A DNA stretch of 31,147 nucleotides. It comes from Pseudomonas cremoris (GTDB lineage Bacteria > Pseudomonadota > Gammaproteobacteria > Pseudomonadales > Pseudomonadaceae). The notes beneath the pieces were generated by a model. It ran no database searches and had not been told where the DNA came from. It worked only from the letters and a program-made list of their open reading frames with translations. Each line of letters starts with the position of its first letter. Position 1 is the stretch's first letter. Location of the stretch: contig NZ_JAAXCY010000023.1 in assembly GCF_014230465.1 (NCBI RefSeq), positions 1 through 31,147 of the forward strand. Reading direction: 5' to 3'. Positions 1 to 6,806 of this stretch are shown here, one piece after another. The position numbers and the translations under genes are program-made.

Positions 1-57
1 ATAGGAACGGCGTGTTTGCTGCATGAAATACCCGCTTAAAAGGATAGAACTGGTGCC

Positions 58-72
58 CACTTAAATTAAGTG
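58..72. repeat. 15-bp palindrome CACTTAAATTAAGTG
   Basis: Perfect inverted repeat with 7-bp arms around one central base. GGTG (52-55) and CACC (75-78) on either side could extend it with two unpaired bases per side. It lies about 50 bp before the lipase reading frame opens and no run of T follows, so it does not look like a terminator. It could be an operator, or a scar of the event that removed the lipase 5' end; neither can be shown from this window. Confidence 0.4.
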
Positions 73-148
73 CACACCATGTCTTGCCTTTGCGAGGACG
101 GGTAGATGACTTGGCCGGACGCATACGTTTATCAGTCATCACGATGAG

Positions 149-1294
149 GTGATCTTGATCGCTGTGCGGGGTACTGCTAGCTCCGCCGATGGGTTGCGGG
201 ATGCCAACGCCCATCAGGTGGCTTTCGCCGAAGGTATCGGCAAGGCGCATGAAGGTTTTTATCAGGCCTTCAGCGCCATGCGAGGTTTCGTCCAGCAATA
301 CCTCGACCAGTTTTTCGCAGGCCAACGGATAATTATCTGCGGCCATAGCCTGGGCGGAGCAATCGCTTTGCTGCTTGCCGAAGGCCTGCGGCGAACGTCG
401 AATGGCACCTACAACGTCCTCCTCTACACCTACGGCGCTCCTCGCGCCGCCGATTCCGAATTCACCGCCGGCGCTTCAACCCTCGTCCATCACCGCATCG
501 TCAACCACAACGACCCCGTCCCCAGCGTGCCGGCGCCATGGATGAACACCACCGCCAAGCTCTGGGTTCCCGGCGCGGTCACGCTGTTCAGCACGCCAGC
601 GCTAGGCAGCCTGCTGTTCGCCGCCGGGCTGGTGCGCGTGGGTGGCAACCCCTACGAACACCACGGTGAACAACAACACTTCATGCCGCTCATGCTTGCG
701 GATGGCACGCAGTCTTCGGTGTTGTGGAAGCCAGGCTGTGAGTCCATCGAAGAAGCAGGCTGCAATCGGGCGTTGCAACTCCATGGCGACATGCCGGATC
801 GCGAAGGGCTGATCAAACAGTTGGTCGGATACAAGGAGCACTTCATGACCGCGAGCTACATCCCGGCGGCTTGGGCGACCCTGCGTCGTTGGCAGCAAAC
901 CCTGGACAGCAGCGGCCCGCTGGTGACGCCGAGGGAGTTCGAGTTGCTTGATCATGCGCTGGCGAGCATGCGCCAGCAATTGCGGGAAAAACGCCTGGAG
1001 CTCGCTCGTCGCGCCCCGAGCAATGGGCGTGGCTATGAGCACCACGAACCGTTGAACGCCGAAATCGACCGCTTGCACACCAGTCGCGGGCGCCTCGAAA
1101 CCCTGCGCTGGCGGCGCCTTGAAGCTCGTGATGTGTATGGCAGTTACGCCCATTCCGCGCAGTTGCAGCCCAGCCTCAAACGTTGGTTCAGCCACCGCGA
1201 AAACCGCGAGCGGTCCCAGGTCGCCAGCATCCCCCCGTCTACCAGCAGCGAACGGGGGAAGGTGCACTCGTTGGACATCGATTCGATCGTCTAG
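149..1294 (+). CDS. Class 3 lipase family protein, 5'-truncated (probable pseudogene remnant)
   Basis: C-terminal part of an alpha/beta-hydrolase of the lipase class 3 family. The nucleophile elbow G-H-S-L-G-G is at residues 66-71, followed by Y-G-A-P-R and by H-N-D-P-V-P, which normally carries the catalytic Asp; a helical, Arg-rich tail completes it. The first strand of the fold (VILIAVRGT) is right at the start, and related Pseudomonas proteins carry, from memory, some 300 further residues before this point. The frame stays open upstream only to a TGA at 107-109; the GTG at 149 is simply the first possible start and lacks a convincing ribosome site. A neighbouring frame just upstream reads VDDLAGR, which would join the lipase frame through a small frameshift near 110-120. 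The gene is convergent with codA and overlaps its stop codon. Most likely a decayed lipase or secreted effector gene. Confidence 0.7.
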   Translation: MILIAVRGTASSADGLRDANAHQVAFAEGIGKAHEGFYQAFSAMRGFVQQYLDQFFAGQRIIICGHSLGGAIALLLAEGLRRTSNGTYNVLLYTYGAPRAADSEFTAGASTLVHHRIVNHNDPVPSVPAPWMNTTAKLWVPGAVTLFSTPALGSLLFAAGLVRVGGNPYEHHGEQQHFMPLMLADGTQSSVLWKPGCESIEEAGCNRALQLHGDMPDREGLIKQLVGYKEHFMTASYIPAAWATLRRWQQTLDSSGPLVTPREFELLDHALASMRQQLREKRLELARRAPSNGRGYEHHEPLNAEIDRLHTSRGRLETLRWRRLEARDVYGSYAHSAQLQPSLKRWFSHRENRERSQVASIPPSTSSERGKVHSLDIDSIV

Positions 1295-2526
1295 ACAAAC
1301 TCTACCTGCGCCGGCTGGCGTTTCATCAGCACCTTGCCGTTGCGGATCGAGTACAGCGGCAGGCCTTGGCTGCGGATAACCTCGTAGTCGCTGTCTGCCG
1401 AGAGGATCAGCAGATTGGCCGGGCGGCCAGGCTCCAGGCCGTAGCGATCACCCAGGGCCATGGCCTTGGCACTGTTGTCGGTGACCAGGTCGAGCGCGCT
1501 TTGCAGGTTGCGGTAGCCGAGCATGTGACAGATGTGCAGGCCCGCTTCCAGCACTCTCAGGATGTTGCCATTGCCCAGGGGGTACCAGGGATCGACGATG
1601 GAGTCCTGGCCGAAACACACGTTCATGCCGGCCTCCAGCAGTTCGTTGACGCGGGTGACACCGCGGCGTTTTGGGAAACTGTCGAAGCGGCCCTGCAGGT
1701 GAATGCTCTCGGTGGGGCACGAGACGAAACTGATGCCGGAGTGCCCCAGCAAGCGAAACAGCTTGGCGCAGTAGGCGTTGTCGTAGGAGCCCATGGCGGT
1801 GGTGTGGCTGGCCGTGACGCGGGGGCCCATGTCGCGGCTGCGCGCTTCTTCGGCGAGTACTTCGAGGAAGCGCGAGTGCGGGTCGTCGGTCTCGTCGCAG
1901 TGCACGTCCACCAGGCAACCGGTGCGTTCAGCCAGGTCCATCAGGAACTTGACCGAACTCACGCCCTGATCGCGGGTGTATTCAAAATGGGGGATGCCGC
2001 CGATCACGTCGGCACCGAGGCGGATGGCTTCCTCCATCAGTTCGCGGCCATTGCGGTAAGACTCGATACCTTCCTGAGGGAAGGCGACGATTTGCAGGTC
2101 GATCAGGTGCGCGCTTTCTTCACGCACTTCCAACATGGCCTTGAGCGCGGTGAGGTCCGGGTCGGTGACGTCGACATGGGTGCGCACATGCTGGATGCCG
2201 TGGGCGGCGAGGGCCTGGATGGTTTTCTTGGCGCGGGTCTTGGTGTCGGCCTGGGTGATGGTGGCTTTGCGTTCGCCCCAGCACTCGATGCCTTCGAATA
2301 AGGTGCCGCTCATGTTCCAGCGCGGCTCGCCGGCAGTGAGGGTGGCGTCGAGGTGGATATGGGGCTCGACGAAGGGCGGGATCACGAGGTTGCCGGCAGC
2401 GTCCAGGTCGCCGGCGCCCGCTACAGGCGCCGCTGTTTGTGCAGTAATGTTGGCAATCCGGCCGTGTTCCAGGTGCAGATCATGCAGGCCTTCACGGTTG
2501 CGCAGGCGGGCGTTGATGATGTGCAT
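1291..2526 (-). CDS. codA: Cytosine deaminase
   Basis: Metal-dependent amidohydrolase converting cytosine to uracil plus ammonia in the cytoplasm. From the ATG at 2526 the protein has 411 residues (E. coli CodA about 427). Every E. coli active-site residue I recall is present with an offset of -5: H56 and H58 in PHIHLD, Q151 in AFPQEG, H209 and E212 in VHCDE, H241 in SHTTAMG, D308 in GQDS. The next position, Asp314 in E. coli, is Ser309 here; this residue is known to affect preference for cytosine over 5-fluorocytosine. The ATG at 2526 is chosen because AGAGGAA precedes it by about 8 bases; an upstream TTG at 2553 has no such support. The gene is last in the operon codB-regulator-codA. Confidence 0.93.
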   Translation of the reverse strand: MHIINARLRNREGLHDLHLEHGRIANITAQTAAPVAGAGDLDAAGNLVIPPFVEPHIHLDATLTAGEPRWNMSGTLFEGIECWGERKATITQADTKTRAKKTIQALAAHGIQHVRTHVDVTDPDLTALKAMLEVREESAHLIDLQIVAFPQEGIESYRNGRELMEEAIRLGADVIGGIPHFEYTRDQGVSSVKFLMDLAERTGCLVDVHCDETDDPHSRFLEVLAEEARSRDMGPRVTASHTTAMGSYDNAYCAKLFRLLGHSGISFVSCPTESIHLQGRFDSFPKRRGVTRVNELLEAGMNVCFGQDSIVDPWYPLGNGNILRVLEAGLHICHMLGYRNLQSALDLVTDNSAKAMALGDRYGLEPGRPANLLILSADSDYEVIRSQGLPLYSIRNGKVLMKRQPAQVEFV

Positions 2527-2553
2527 GGGCAAGTTCCTCTTGGCTAAAAACAA

Positions 2554-3759
2554 TCAGGCAGACAGCCGCCAGATCATCAGCGCGATACCGATGTCCAGGC
2601 GGTCATAAGAATTGTCCAACGTCAGTCCGCACAGGGCTTCGATACGCTGGACGCGGTGCGTCAGGGTGTTGCGGTGCACGGCCAGCCGCTGGGCGGCGGC
2701 CACAAGGTTACCATTCTCGTGAAACCAGGCTTCCAGGGTGGGCATCAGGCTTGGGCCATGGTGCAAATCGTGGCGCAGCAACGGGCCTAGGCGCTCATTG
2801 AGAAATTGGTCGAGCAGGGCGCGGTCACGCACGCCGCTGAGCAACTTGAGCACGCCCAGTTCGTCATACACACACAGTCCGGCGCGTTCGCTGAACCGTC
2901 GCGCGGCGGCCAGCGCCTGGCGTGCTTCATCTTGCGCCTGAGCCAGGCGTGCGGGTGGATGGGCGGCGGCGCTCAGGCCGATAAACAACTTGAGGGGCGC
3001 CAGGCGCAGGTTCAGCGGGTTGAGCCAATTGGCGAGTAACTGGCGGTTGGACAAAGCCGCGACGGCATCCGGGGCAGGCAGCAGCACCGTCCATTGCCCG
3101 GCCCGTCCCAGTACCGGCAGCCCTGCGCAGAGCTGGCGCAAACGCCGATTGATGCCGTCGTGTTGCCGGGCCAGTTGTGCCTCCACAACAGCAGCATCGC
3201 CTTTGGCAAACAGCAATTCACTGCCTTCTAATTGCAGTTGCACCACCTGCCAATGCCCCGCCAGCGACATGCCCAATTGGGCGGCGCGGTGCAGCAGTAA
3301 CTCCAGGGACTGATAGTCGCCTGTCAGCAAGCGCTCCAGTACGTCGTGCCGCGAGCGCCCCAACTGTTCGGACTGGATCAGCGCCGAGCCGATGGCCTGG
3401 GTCACCAACACCATTTTCAACGAATAGGGCTGCTCGATCAGCGGCATGCCGGCCGCTTCGGCAGCGTCGAGCAAGCGCTGGGGGATCGCCTGGATATACG
3501 CAGGTCCCGTGAGGATCACCAGCCCGGCCACGTGTCGCTGGCAGGCCTCATCCAGCATTTGCAGCAGGTTGGCCTCATCCCGTGGGTGATTGATGCCGGT
3601 GACGAACACTAGTTCGCCCCCCAACACCCACTCGGCGATCCCGCTGTTCTCCGCCACGTATGGCCAGCGCACGGTGTTGTCCAGGCCGCCTTCACCGGCG
3701 CGTAGGCGCATGGATTCCAGGCCCGGCAGAGCCAGCACATCGCCGAGGGTCAGGCTCAT
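2554..3759 (-). CDS. PucR/CdaR-type transcriptional regulator of cytosine use
   Basis: A 401-residue DNA-binding regulator. Residues 1-120 match the PucR N-terminal ligand-sensing domain (start SLTLGDVLALPGL, then WPYVAENSG and VFVTGIN). The middle part is the degenerate cyclase-like region usual in this family. The C-terminal 60 residues hold the helix-turn-helix, recognisable by NGNLVAAAQRLAVHRNTLTHRVQRI in two overlapping helices. Family members control catabolism of purines, allantoin or sugar acids. Its position between codB and codA, with an ATGA overlap to codB (3756-3759), points to control of this operon in response to cytosine or a product; that ligand is inferred. A candidate operator is the palindrome at 5103-5117. 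Confidence 0.85.
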   Translation of the reverse strand: MSLTLGDVLALPGLESMRLRAGEGGLDNTVRWPYVAENSGIAEWVLGGELVFVTGINHPRDEANLLQMLDEACQRHVAGLVILTGPAYIQAIPQRLLDAAEAAGMPLIEQPYSLKMVLVTQAIGSALIQSEQLGRSRHDVLERLLTGDYQSLELLLHRAAQLGMSLAGHWQVVQLQLEGSELLFAKGDAAVVEAQLARQHDGINRRLRQLCAGLPVLGRAGQWTVLLPAPDAVAALSNRQLLANWLNPLNLRLAPLKLFIGLSAAAHPPARLAQAQDEARQALAAARRFSERAGLCVYDELGVLKLLSGVRDRALLDQFLNERLGPLLRHDLHHGPSLMPTLEAWFHENGNLVAAAQRLAVHRNTLTHRVQRIEALCGLTLDNSYDRLDIGIALMIWRLSA

Positions 3760-5018
3760 GCCCGTGCGTCAGCCAACGGCACGCGCAGTACGGCGGTGAG
3801 CGCGATGTAGGTCAGCGACGCAGCAGCAATCCCCACCAACGGCGCAACCCACGGCGAGTGGAACGCCAGCACGGTGCCCACGGCATACGCCACCAGCCCC
3901 GGCCAGTTGAACGCCGGCAGGCGCGCGTCCGCCAGGCGAGGGTAATGGCCGCGGTAGCGGTAGAAGAAGTCCGCCATGATCACCCCGCCAATCGGTGGGA
4001 TCACAGTGCCCAGCAAAATCAGGTAGGGCACCAGCATGTCGTACATGCCGAGCAACGCCAGCAGGGTGCCGATCACTGCGCCGATCAGGGTCACGGTCTT
4101 GCGGCGCTTGGTGCGCAGCAGGTTGCAGCCAGCCACTGCGAAGTTGTAGATGGTGTTGTCCTGGGTGCTCCAGATGTTCAGCAGCAACATGGCCATCGCC
4201 GCCATCGCAAAGCCTTGCAGCAGCAACACTTCCACCACGTCGGGCTGCTGATAGACGATGGCGCCGTACGCACCGATCAGCACCATCAGGCCGTTGCCGA
4301 CAAAAAATCCGATCAGGCTGGCCAGCACCGCAACCTTGGCCGAGCGGGAAAACCGCGTCCAGTTGGTCGCTTGGGTTGCGCCGCTGACGAAGGTGCCGAA
4401 TACCAGGGTAATCGCGGTAGACAAATCCAGCTCGCCGGTCGGAACCACCGCCAGCAACCCCTCCAGCCCACCGACCTTGACCGTGGCCACCCACATCGAC
4501 AGAAACAACAGGATACCCATGGCCGGCACGGCGATATAGGACAGAATCTCCAAGCCGCGATAGCCGATGTAGGCGGTCGCGCAAAACACCAGGCCGAACA
4601 GCACCATCAGCGCCAGCACACTGCCTTGGCCCAGCTCGAAATATTTGCCGAGCACCACCGCAGCAGTGGCGGTGCCCCAGGCGTACCAGCCGATCTGGGT
4701 GAAACCGAGGATCAGGTCGCTGAGCTTGCTGCCCACTTCGCCAAAGCAGAAACGCCCCATCAGCACCGAATTCAGGCCGCTTTTGAAGGCGATGTAACCC
4801 AGGCCTGCGGCGTAAATACCCAGCAACAGGTTACCCAAGGCCACTACGCCGAGCATGTCGGTAAAACTGAACGCCACCCCCAGCTTGCCGCCGGCAAACA
4901 TGGTCGCGGTAAAAAACGTGAAGCCCAGCAGCACCATGGCGGTGGACGCCAGGCCCTTGCGCGCATGCATGGGAACTTCGCTGAGGGGATAGTCATTACC
5001 CGGTTCTTGCTGCGTCAT
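3756..5018 (-). CDS. codB: Cytosine permease (NCS1 family)
   Basis: Inner-membrane symporter of the NCS1 family (nucleobase:cation symporters), 420 residues, almost the length of E. coli CodB (419). It has about 12 hydrophobic segments, the N-terminal pattern DYPLSEVP...ARKG of cytosine permeases, and the segment TQIGWYAWGTATAA typical of the substrate-binding helix. The ATG at 5018 is chosen because GGAG lies about 9 bases upstream and the protein then starts as in CodB; a 51-residue upstream extension would run through the promoter region and is rejected. It is the first gene of the operon and its last four bases overlap the regulator start. Confidence 0.92.
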   Translation of the reverse strand: MTQQEPGNDYPLSEVPMHARKGLASTAMVLLGFTFFTATMFAGGKLGVAFSFTDMLGVVALGNLLLGIYAAGLGYIAFKSGLNSVLMGRFCFGEVGSKLSDLILGFTQIGWYAWGTATAAVVLGKYFELGQGSVLALMVLFGLVFCATAYIGYRGLEILSYIAVPAMGILLFLSMWVATVKVGGLEGLLAVVPTGELDLSTAITLVFGTFVSGATQATNWTRFSRSAKVAVLASLIGFFVGNGLMVLIGAYGAIVYQQPDVVEVLLLQGFAMAAMAMLLLNIWSTQDNTIYNFAVAGCNLLRTKRRKTVTLIGAVIGTLLALLGMYDMLVPYLILLGTVIPPIGGVIMADFFYRYRGHYPRLADARLPAFNWPGLVAYAVGTVLAFHSPWVAPLVGIAAASLTYIALTAVLRVPLADARA

Positions 5019-5052
5019 GTGCCTTGCTCCCTGAATGAGTGACGCAGGACTA

Positions 5053-5070
5053 TTGCACCGCGCGTGCCAA
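5053..5070 (-). promoter_or_regulatory. Sigma-54 promoter of the cod operon
   Basis: The minus strand reads TTGGCACGCGCGGTGCAA. The essential GG (5068-5067) and GC (5056-5055) elements are exactly 10 bases apart. Against the consensus TTGGCACG-N4-TTGCA the only clear mismatch is G for the first T of TTGC. Transcription would begin near 5043, about 25 bases upstream of the codB start codon. RpoN promoters need an enhancer-binding protein; an NtrC-like site lies upstream. Confidence 0.75.
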
Positions 5071-5102
5071 ATCGGTGGCAGTGACGGGCGCACGATGGGA
5101 GT

Positions 5103-5117
5103 TGTGCACTGTGCACA
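5103..5117. promoter_or_regulatory. Palindromic operator candidate TGTGCAC-T-GTGCACA
   Basis: Perfect 7-bp arms around one central base. It is centred about 67 bases upstream of the predicted sigma-54 start, between that promoter and the NtrC-like site. It is a reasonable binding site for the PucR-type regulator encoded in the operon. It could also be an accessory enhancer site. No factor can be assigned from sequence alone. Confidence 0.5.
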
Positions 5118-5174
5118 GTATTTATAGCCAAACCGGGGAGAAATGCAGGAAGGGGTGTTCGTGGTGCCCAATCG

Positions 5175-5191
5175 GGCACGAAAGCGGTGCA
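5175..5191 (-). promoter_or_regulatory. NtrC-like enhancer site upstream of codB
   Basis: GCAC (5176-5179), seven bases, GTGC (5187-5190): the GCAC-N7-GTGC arrangement of NtrC sites. The centre is about 140 bases upstream of the predicted codB transcription start, a usual enhancer distance (the E. coli glnA sites are near -108 and -140). A second inverted repeat GTGCCC-N4-GGGCAC, at 5164-5179 on the plus strand, overlaps it. Confidence 0.55.
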
Positions 5192-5209
5192 GCGGTGATA
5201 CAAATTGGA

Positions 5210-5833
5210 TCAGTCGAACAGCGTGTGGGTGGTCTCGCCGCGATGGAAAGCGAATGCCGCCTCCAGATCACTTTCGATGGTGCGTCCACGGGACAGTGGC
5301 GGCAGCTCATCCAGGCGGAAAAAGCCGACGTCGGTGGTTTCGAACCCAGCCATTGGCGCAAGCTGGTCCACCCGGTCACACAAGAAGTACAGCTTGTAGA
5401 AGTCCCGCACATCCGGCCGGTATAAGCCCTTGGCCTTGTGCGTCACGCTATACAGCGCCCGCGCGGTTACCGTGAGCCCGGCCTCCTCGTGGATTTCCTT
5501 GATGATGTTCTCGGCCGCCGACAAACCGATATCGGCATAGCCCCCCGGCAATGCCCAGCAGCCATCGGTCAACTCGCGCACCAGCAGGATTCGGTCACCG
5601 TCGATCACCGCGCCGCGCACGTCGATCATCGGCGTCGAGTAGCGTTGGGCAAAGTCTGTGACCAGGCCGGTGATGCGTTCCAATGGCACGTTGCCTAGCT
5701 GCGCGAGCATGCTGTGGGCAATCTCGGCGATCTCTTCAAGACGCTCGCGCTCGAAGTCATCGGTGCAAAAGTGCAGCCCCGTGGACGCCAACGCCTGCAG
5801 GCGTTTGGCTTGGGCGAGCCAGGTGTTTTCCAT
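5210..5833 (-). CDS. NUDIX hydrolase with Nudix_N domain
   Basis: A 207-residue pyrophosphohydrolase. Residues 1-60 form the helical N-terminal domain found in NUDIX enzymes acting on nucleoside diphosphates linked to another moiety (ADP-ribose or CDP-choline type). Residues 68-190 hold the NUDIX fold. The NUDIX box is GGYADIG-LSAAENII-KEIHEEAGL; compared with GX5EX7REUXEEXGU, the first Glu is Leu and the Arg is Lys, while the metal-binding EE pair is intact. As I recall, this pattern is normal for the subfamily. The start ATG is preceded by TAGGAG. The acetyltransferase gene lies 9 bases upstream, so the two are probably co-transcribed. The exact substrate is not predictable. Confidence 0.85.
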   Translation of the reverse strand: MENTWLAQAKRLQALASTGLHFCTDDFERERLEEIAEIAHSMLAQLGNVPLERITGLVTDFAQRYSTPMIDVRGAVIDGDRILLVRELTDGCWALPGGYADIGLSAAENIIKEIHEEAGLTVTARALYSVTHKAKGLYRPDVRDFYKLYFLCDRVDQLAPMAGFETTDVGFFRLDELPPLSRGRTIESDLEAAFAFHRGETTHTLFD

Positions 5834-5842
5834 GGGGGGCTC

Positions 5843-6283
5843 CTAAAGGGTCTTGCTCATGTAGACGCGGCGCAGGCCGTGTTCTTCGGCGCGATGAGTC
5901 TCGACATAACCTCGACGGCTGTAAAGCGCGATGTTCTCGGTCATCGCTTCATTGGTGTACAAGCGAATGGCCGCGTAGCCCGCGTCAAGTGCCTGTTGTT
6001 CGGCAAAGTCCATCAGCACGCGCCCCAAGCCCAGGCCTTGGGCCTCTGGGGCGACGGCCAGATTATCCAGCAACAGCGCGCTGTCGTCCTGCAGCAGGAT
6101 GATAAAGCCTTGGACCTGTCCGGCATTGTCGAGTACATGCACGCCACCGGCGCTGATCAATTGGCGATAGTCCTCCAGCATCGGGCCCGGTTGACGACCG
6201 ATGCGTGCGATGTAAGGCGAGTAGGCAGCCTGGACGATGACCTCGATGGCGGCAACATCATGGGCGGTAGCGGGGCGCAACAT
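5843..6283 (-). CDS. GNAT family N-acetyltransferase
   Basis: A 146-residue acetyl-CoA-dependent acetyltransferase of the GNAT fold. The acetyl-CoA loop is visible at about residues 74-86 as LAVAPEAQGLGLG, matching the Q/R-x-x-G-x-G/A motif A, after a central beta-strand (LLLDNLAV). The C-terminal part NIALYSRRGYVE is the typical motif B. The ATG at 6283 is selected for its AAGGAG site 8 bases upstream; a 17-residue extension lacks one. The gene is closely followed by the NUDIX gene. The substrate (amino acid, antibiotic, protein N-terminus) cannot be told from sequence. Confidence 0.85.
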   Translation of the reverse strand: MLRPATAHDVAAIEVIVQAAYSPYIARIGRQPGPMLEDYRQLISAGGVHVLDNAGQVQGFIILLQDDSALLLDNLAVAPEAQGLGLGRVLMDFAEQQALDAGYAAIRLYTNEAMTENIALYSRRGYVETHRAEEHGLRRVYMSKTL

Positions 6284-6334
6284 GACAGCGACTCCTTGTA
6301 GGCTGGGAGCCACGACTGTACGGGAGCCGTCCAT

Positions 6335-6362
6335 AAAAAAACCACCGCAAGGGTGGTTTTTT
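6335..6362 (-). terminator. Rho-independent terminator after queD
   Basis: Hairpin ACCACC-GCAAG-GGTGGT flanked by A7 on the left and T6 on the right, so it can work in both directions. On the minus strand it lies 13 bases beyond the queD stop codon and ends that transcript before the acetyltransferase gene. Confidence 0.85.
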
Positions 6363-6374
6363 CATAACGTTGGC

Positions 6375-6731
6375 TCACTCACCGCGATAGATACAACCGC
6401 TGGTGCAGGTCTCATGGATGCGAATCGCGCTGAGTTCTGGCAACAACGGTTTCAGCTCATTCCAGATCCACTTGGCCAGCACTTCGCTGGTCGGGTTTTC
6501 CAGGCCTGGGATGTCGTTGAGGTAGTTGTGGTCGAGGCGCTCATAGAGCGGCTTGAAAATCGCCTTGATCTCCGAGAAGTCGCGAATCCAGCCGGTATGG
6601 GGATCCAGGTCGCCGCTCAGATGGATAGCCACCTTGAACGAATGCCCATGCAGGCGCCCGCATTTGTGCCCTTCCGGTACGTGGGGCAGGCGGTGGGCGG
6701 ATTCGAAAGTAAATTCCTTGAAGATTTCCAC
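6375..6731 (-). CDS. queD: 6-carboxy-5,6,7,8-tetrahydropterin synthase
   Basis: Second step of queuosine/7-deazaguanine synthesis, converting 7,8-dihydroneopterin triphosphate to 6-carboxytetrahydropterin. At 118 residues it matches E. coli QueD (121). The zinc ligands are H13 (ESAHRLP), H28 and H30 (LHGH); the catalytic Cys is C24 in HKCGRLHGH; the C-terminal HET triad lies at about 106-108. It begins with GTG at 6731, giving the usual [16 protein letters not shown] start; the ribosome site is weak. The other queuosine genes are not in the window. A strong terminator follows. Confidence 0.93.
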   Translation of the reverse strand: MEIFKEFTFESAHRLPHVPEGHKCGRLHGHSFKVAIHLSGDLDPHTGWIRDFSEIKAIFKPLYERLDHNYLNDIPGLENPTSEVLAKWIWNELKPLLPELSAIRIHETCTSGCIYRGE

Positions 6732-6806
6732 AGTGTTTTCAGCTCGGTCGGTGTCTGGCAGGCGGCGAGTTTAACAGCTTGGCCCCTCGCCGCGCATACC
6801 GCTGGA

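Noticed and set aside
2527..2553. TTG start giving CodA nine extra residues
   Set aside because: The ATG at 2526 has AGAGGAA at good spacing and gives the usual family start.
3660..5042. 460-codon open frame on the plus strand
   Set aside because: It is antisense to codB, which has full family resemblance. The Gln/His-rich product is an artefact of codon bias.
5019..5171. 51-residue N-terminal extension of CodB
   Set aside because: It would cover the sigma-54 promoter and the palindrome, and has no resemblance to the family. GGAG supports the ATG at 5018.
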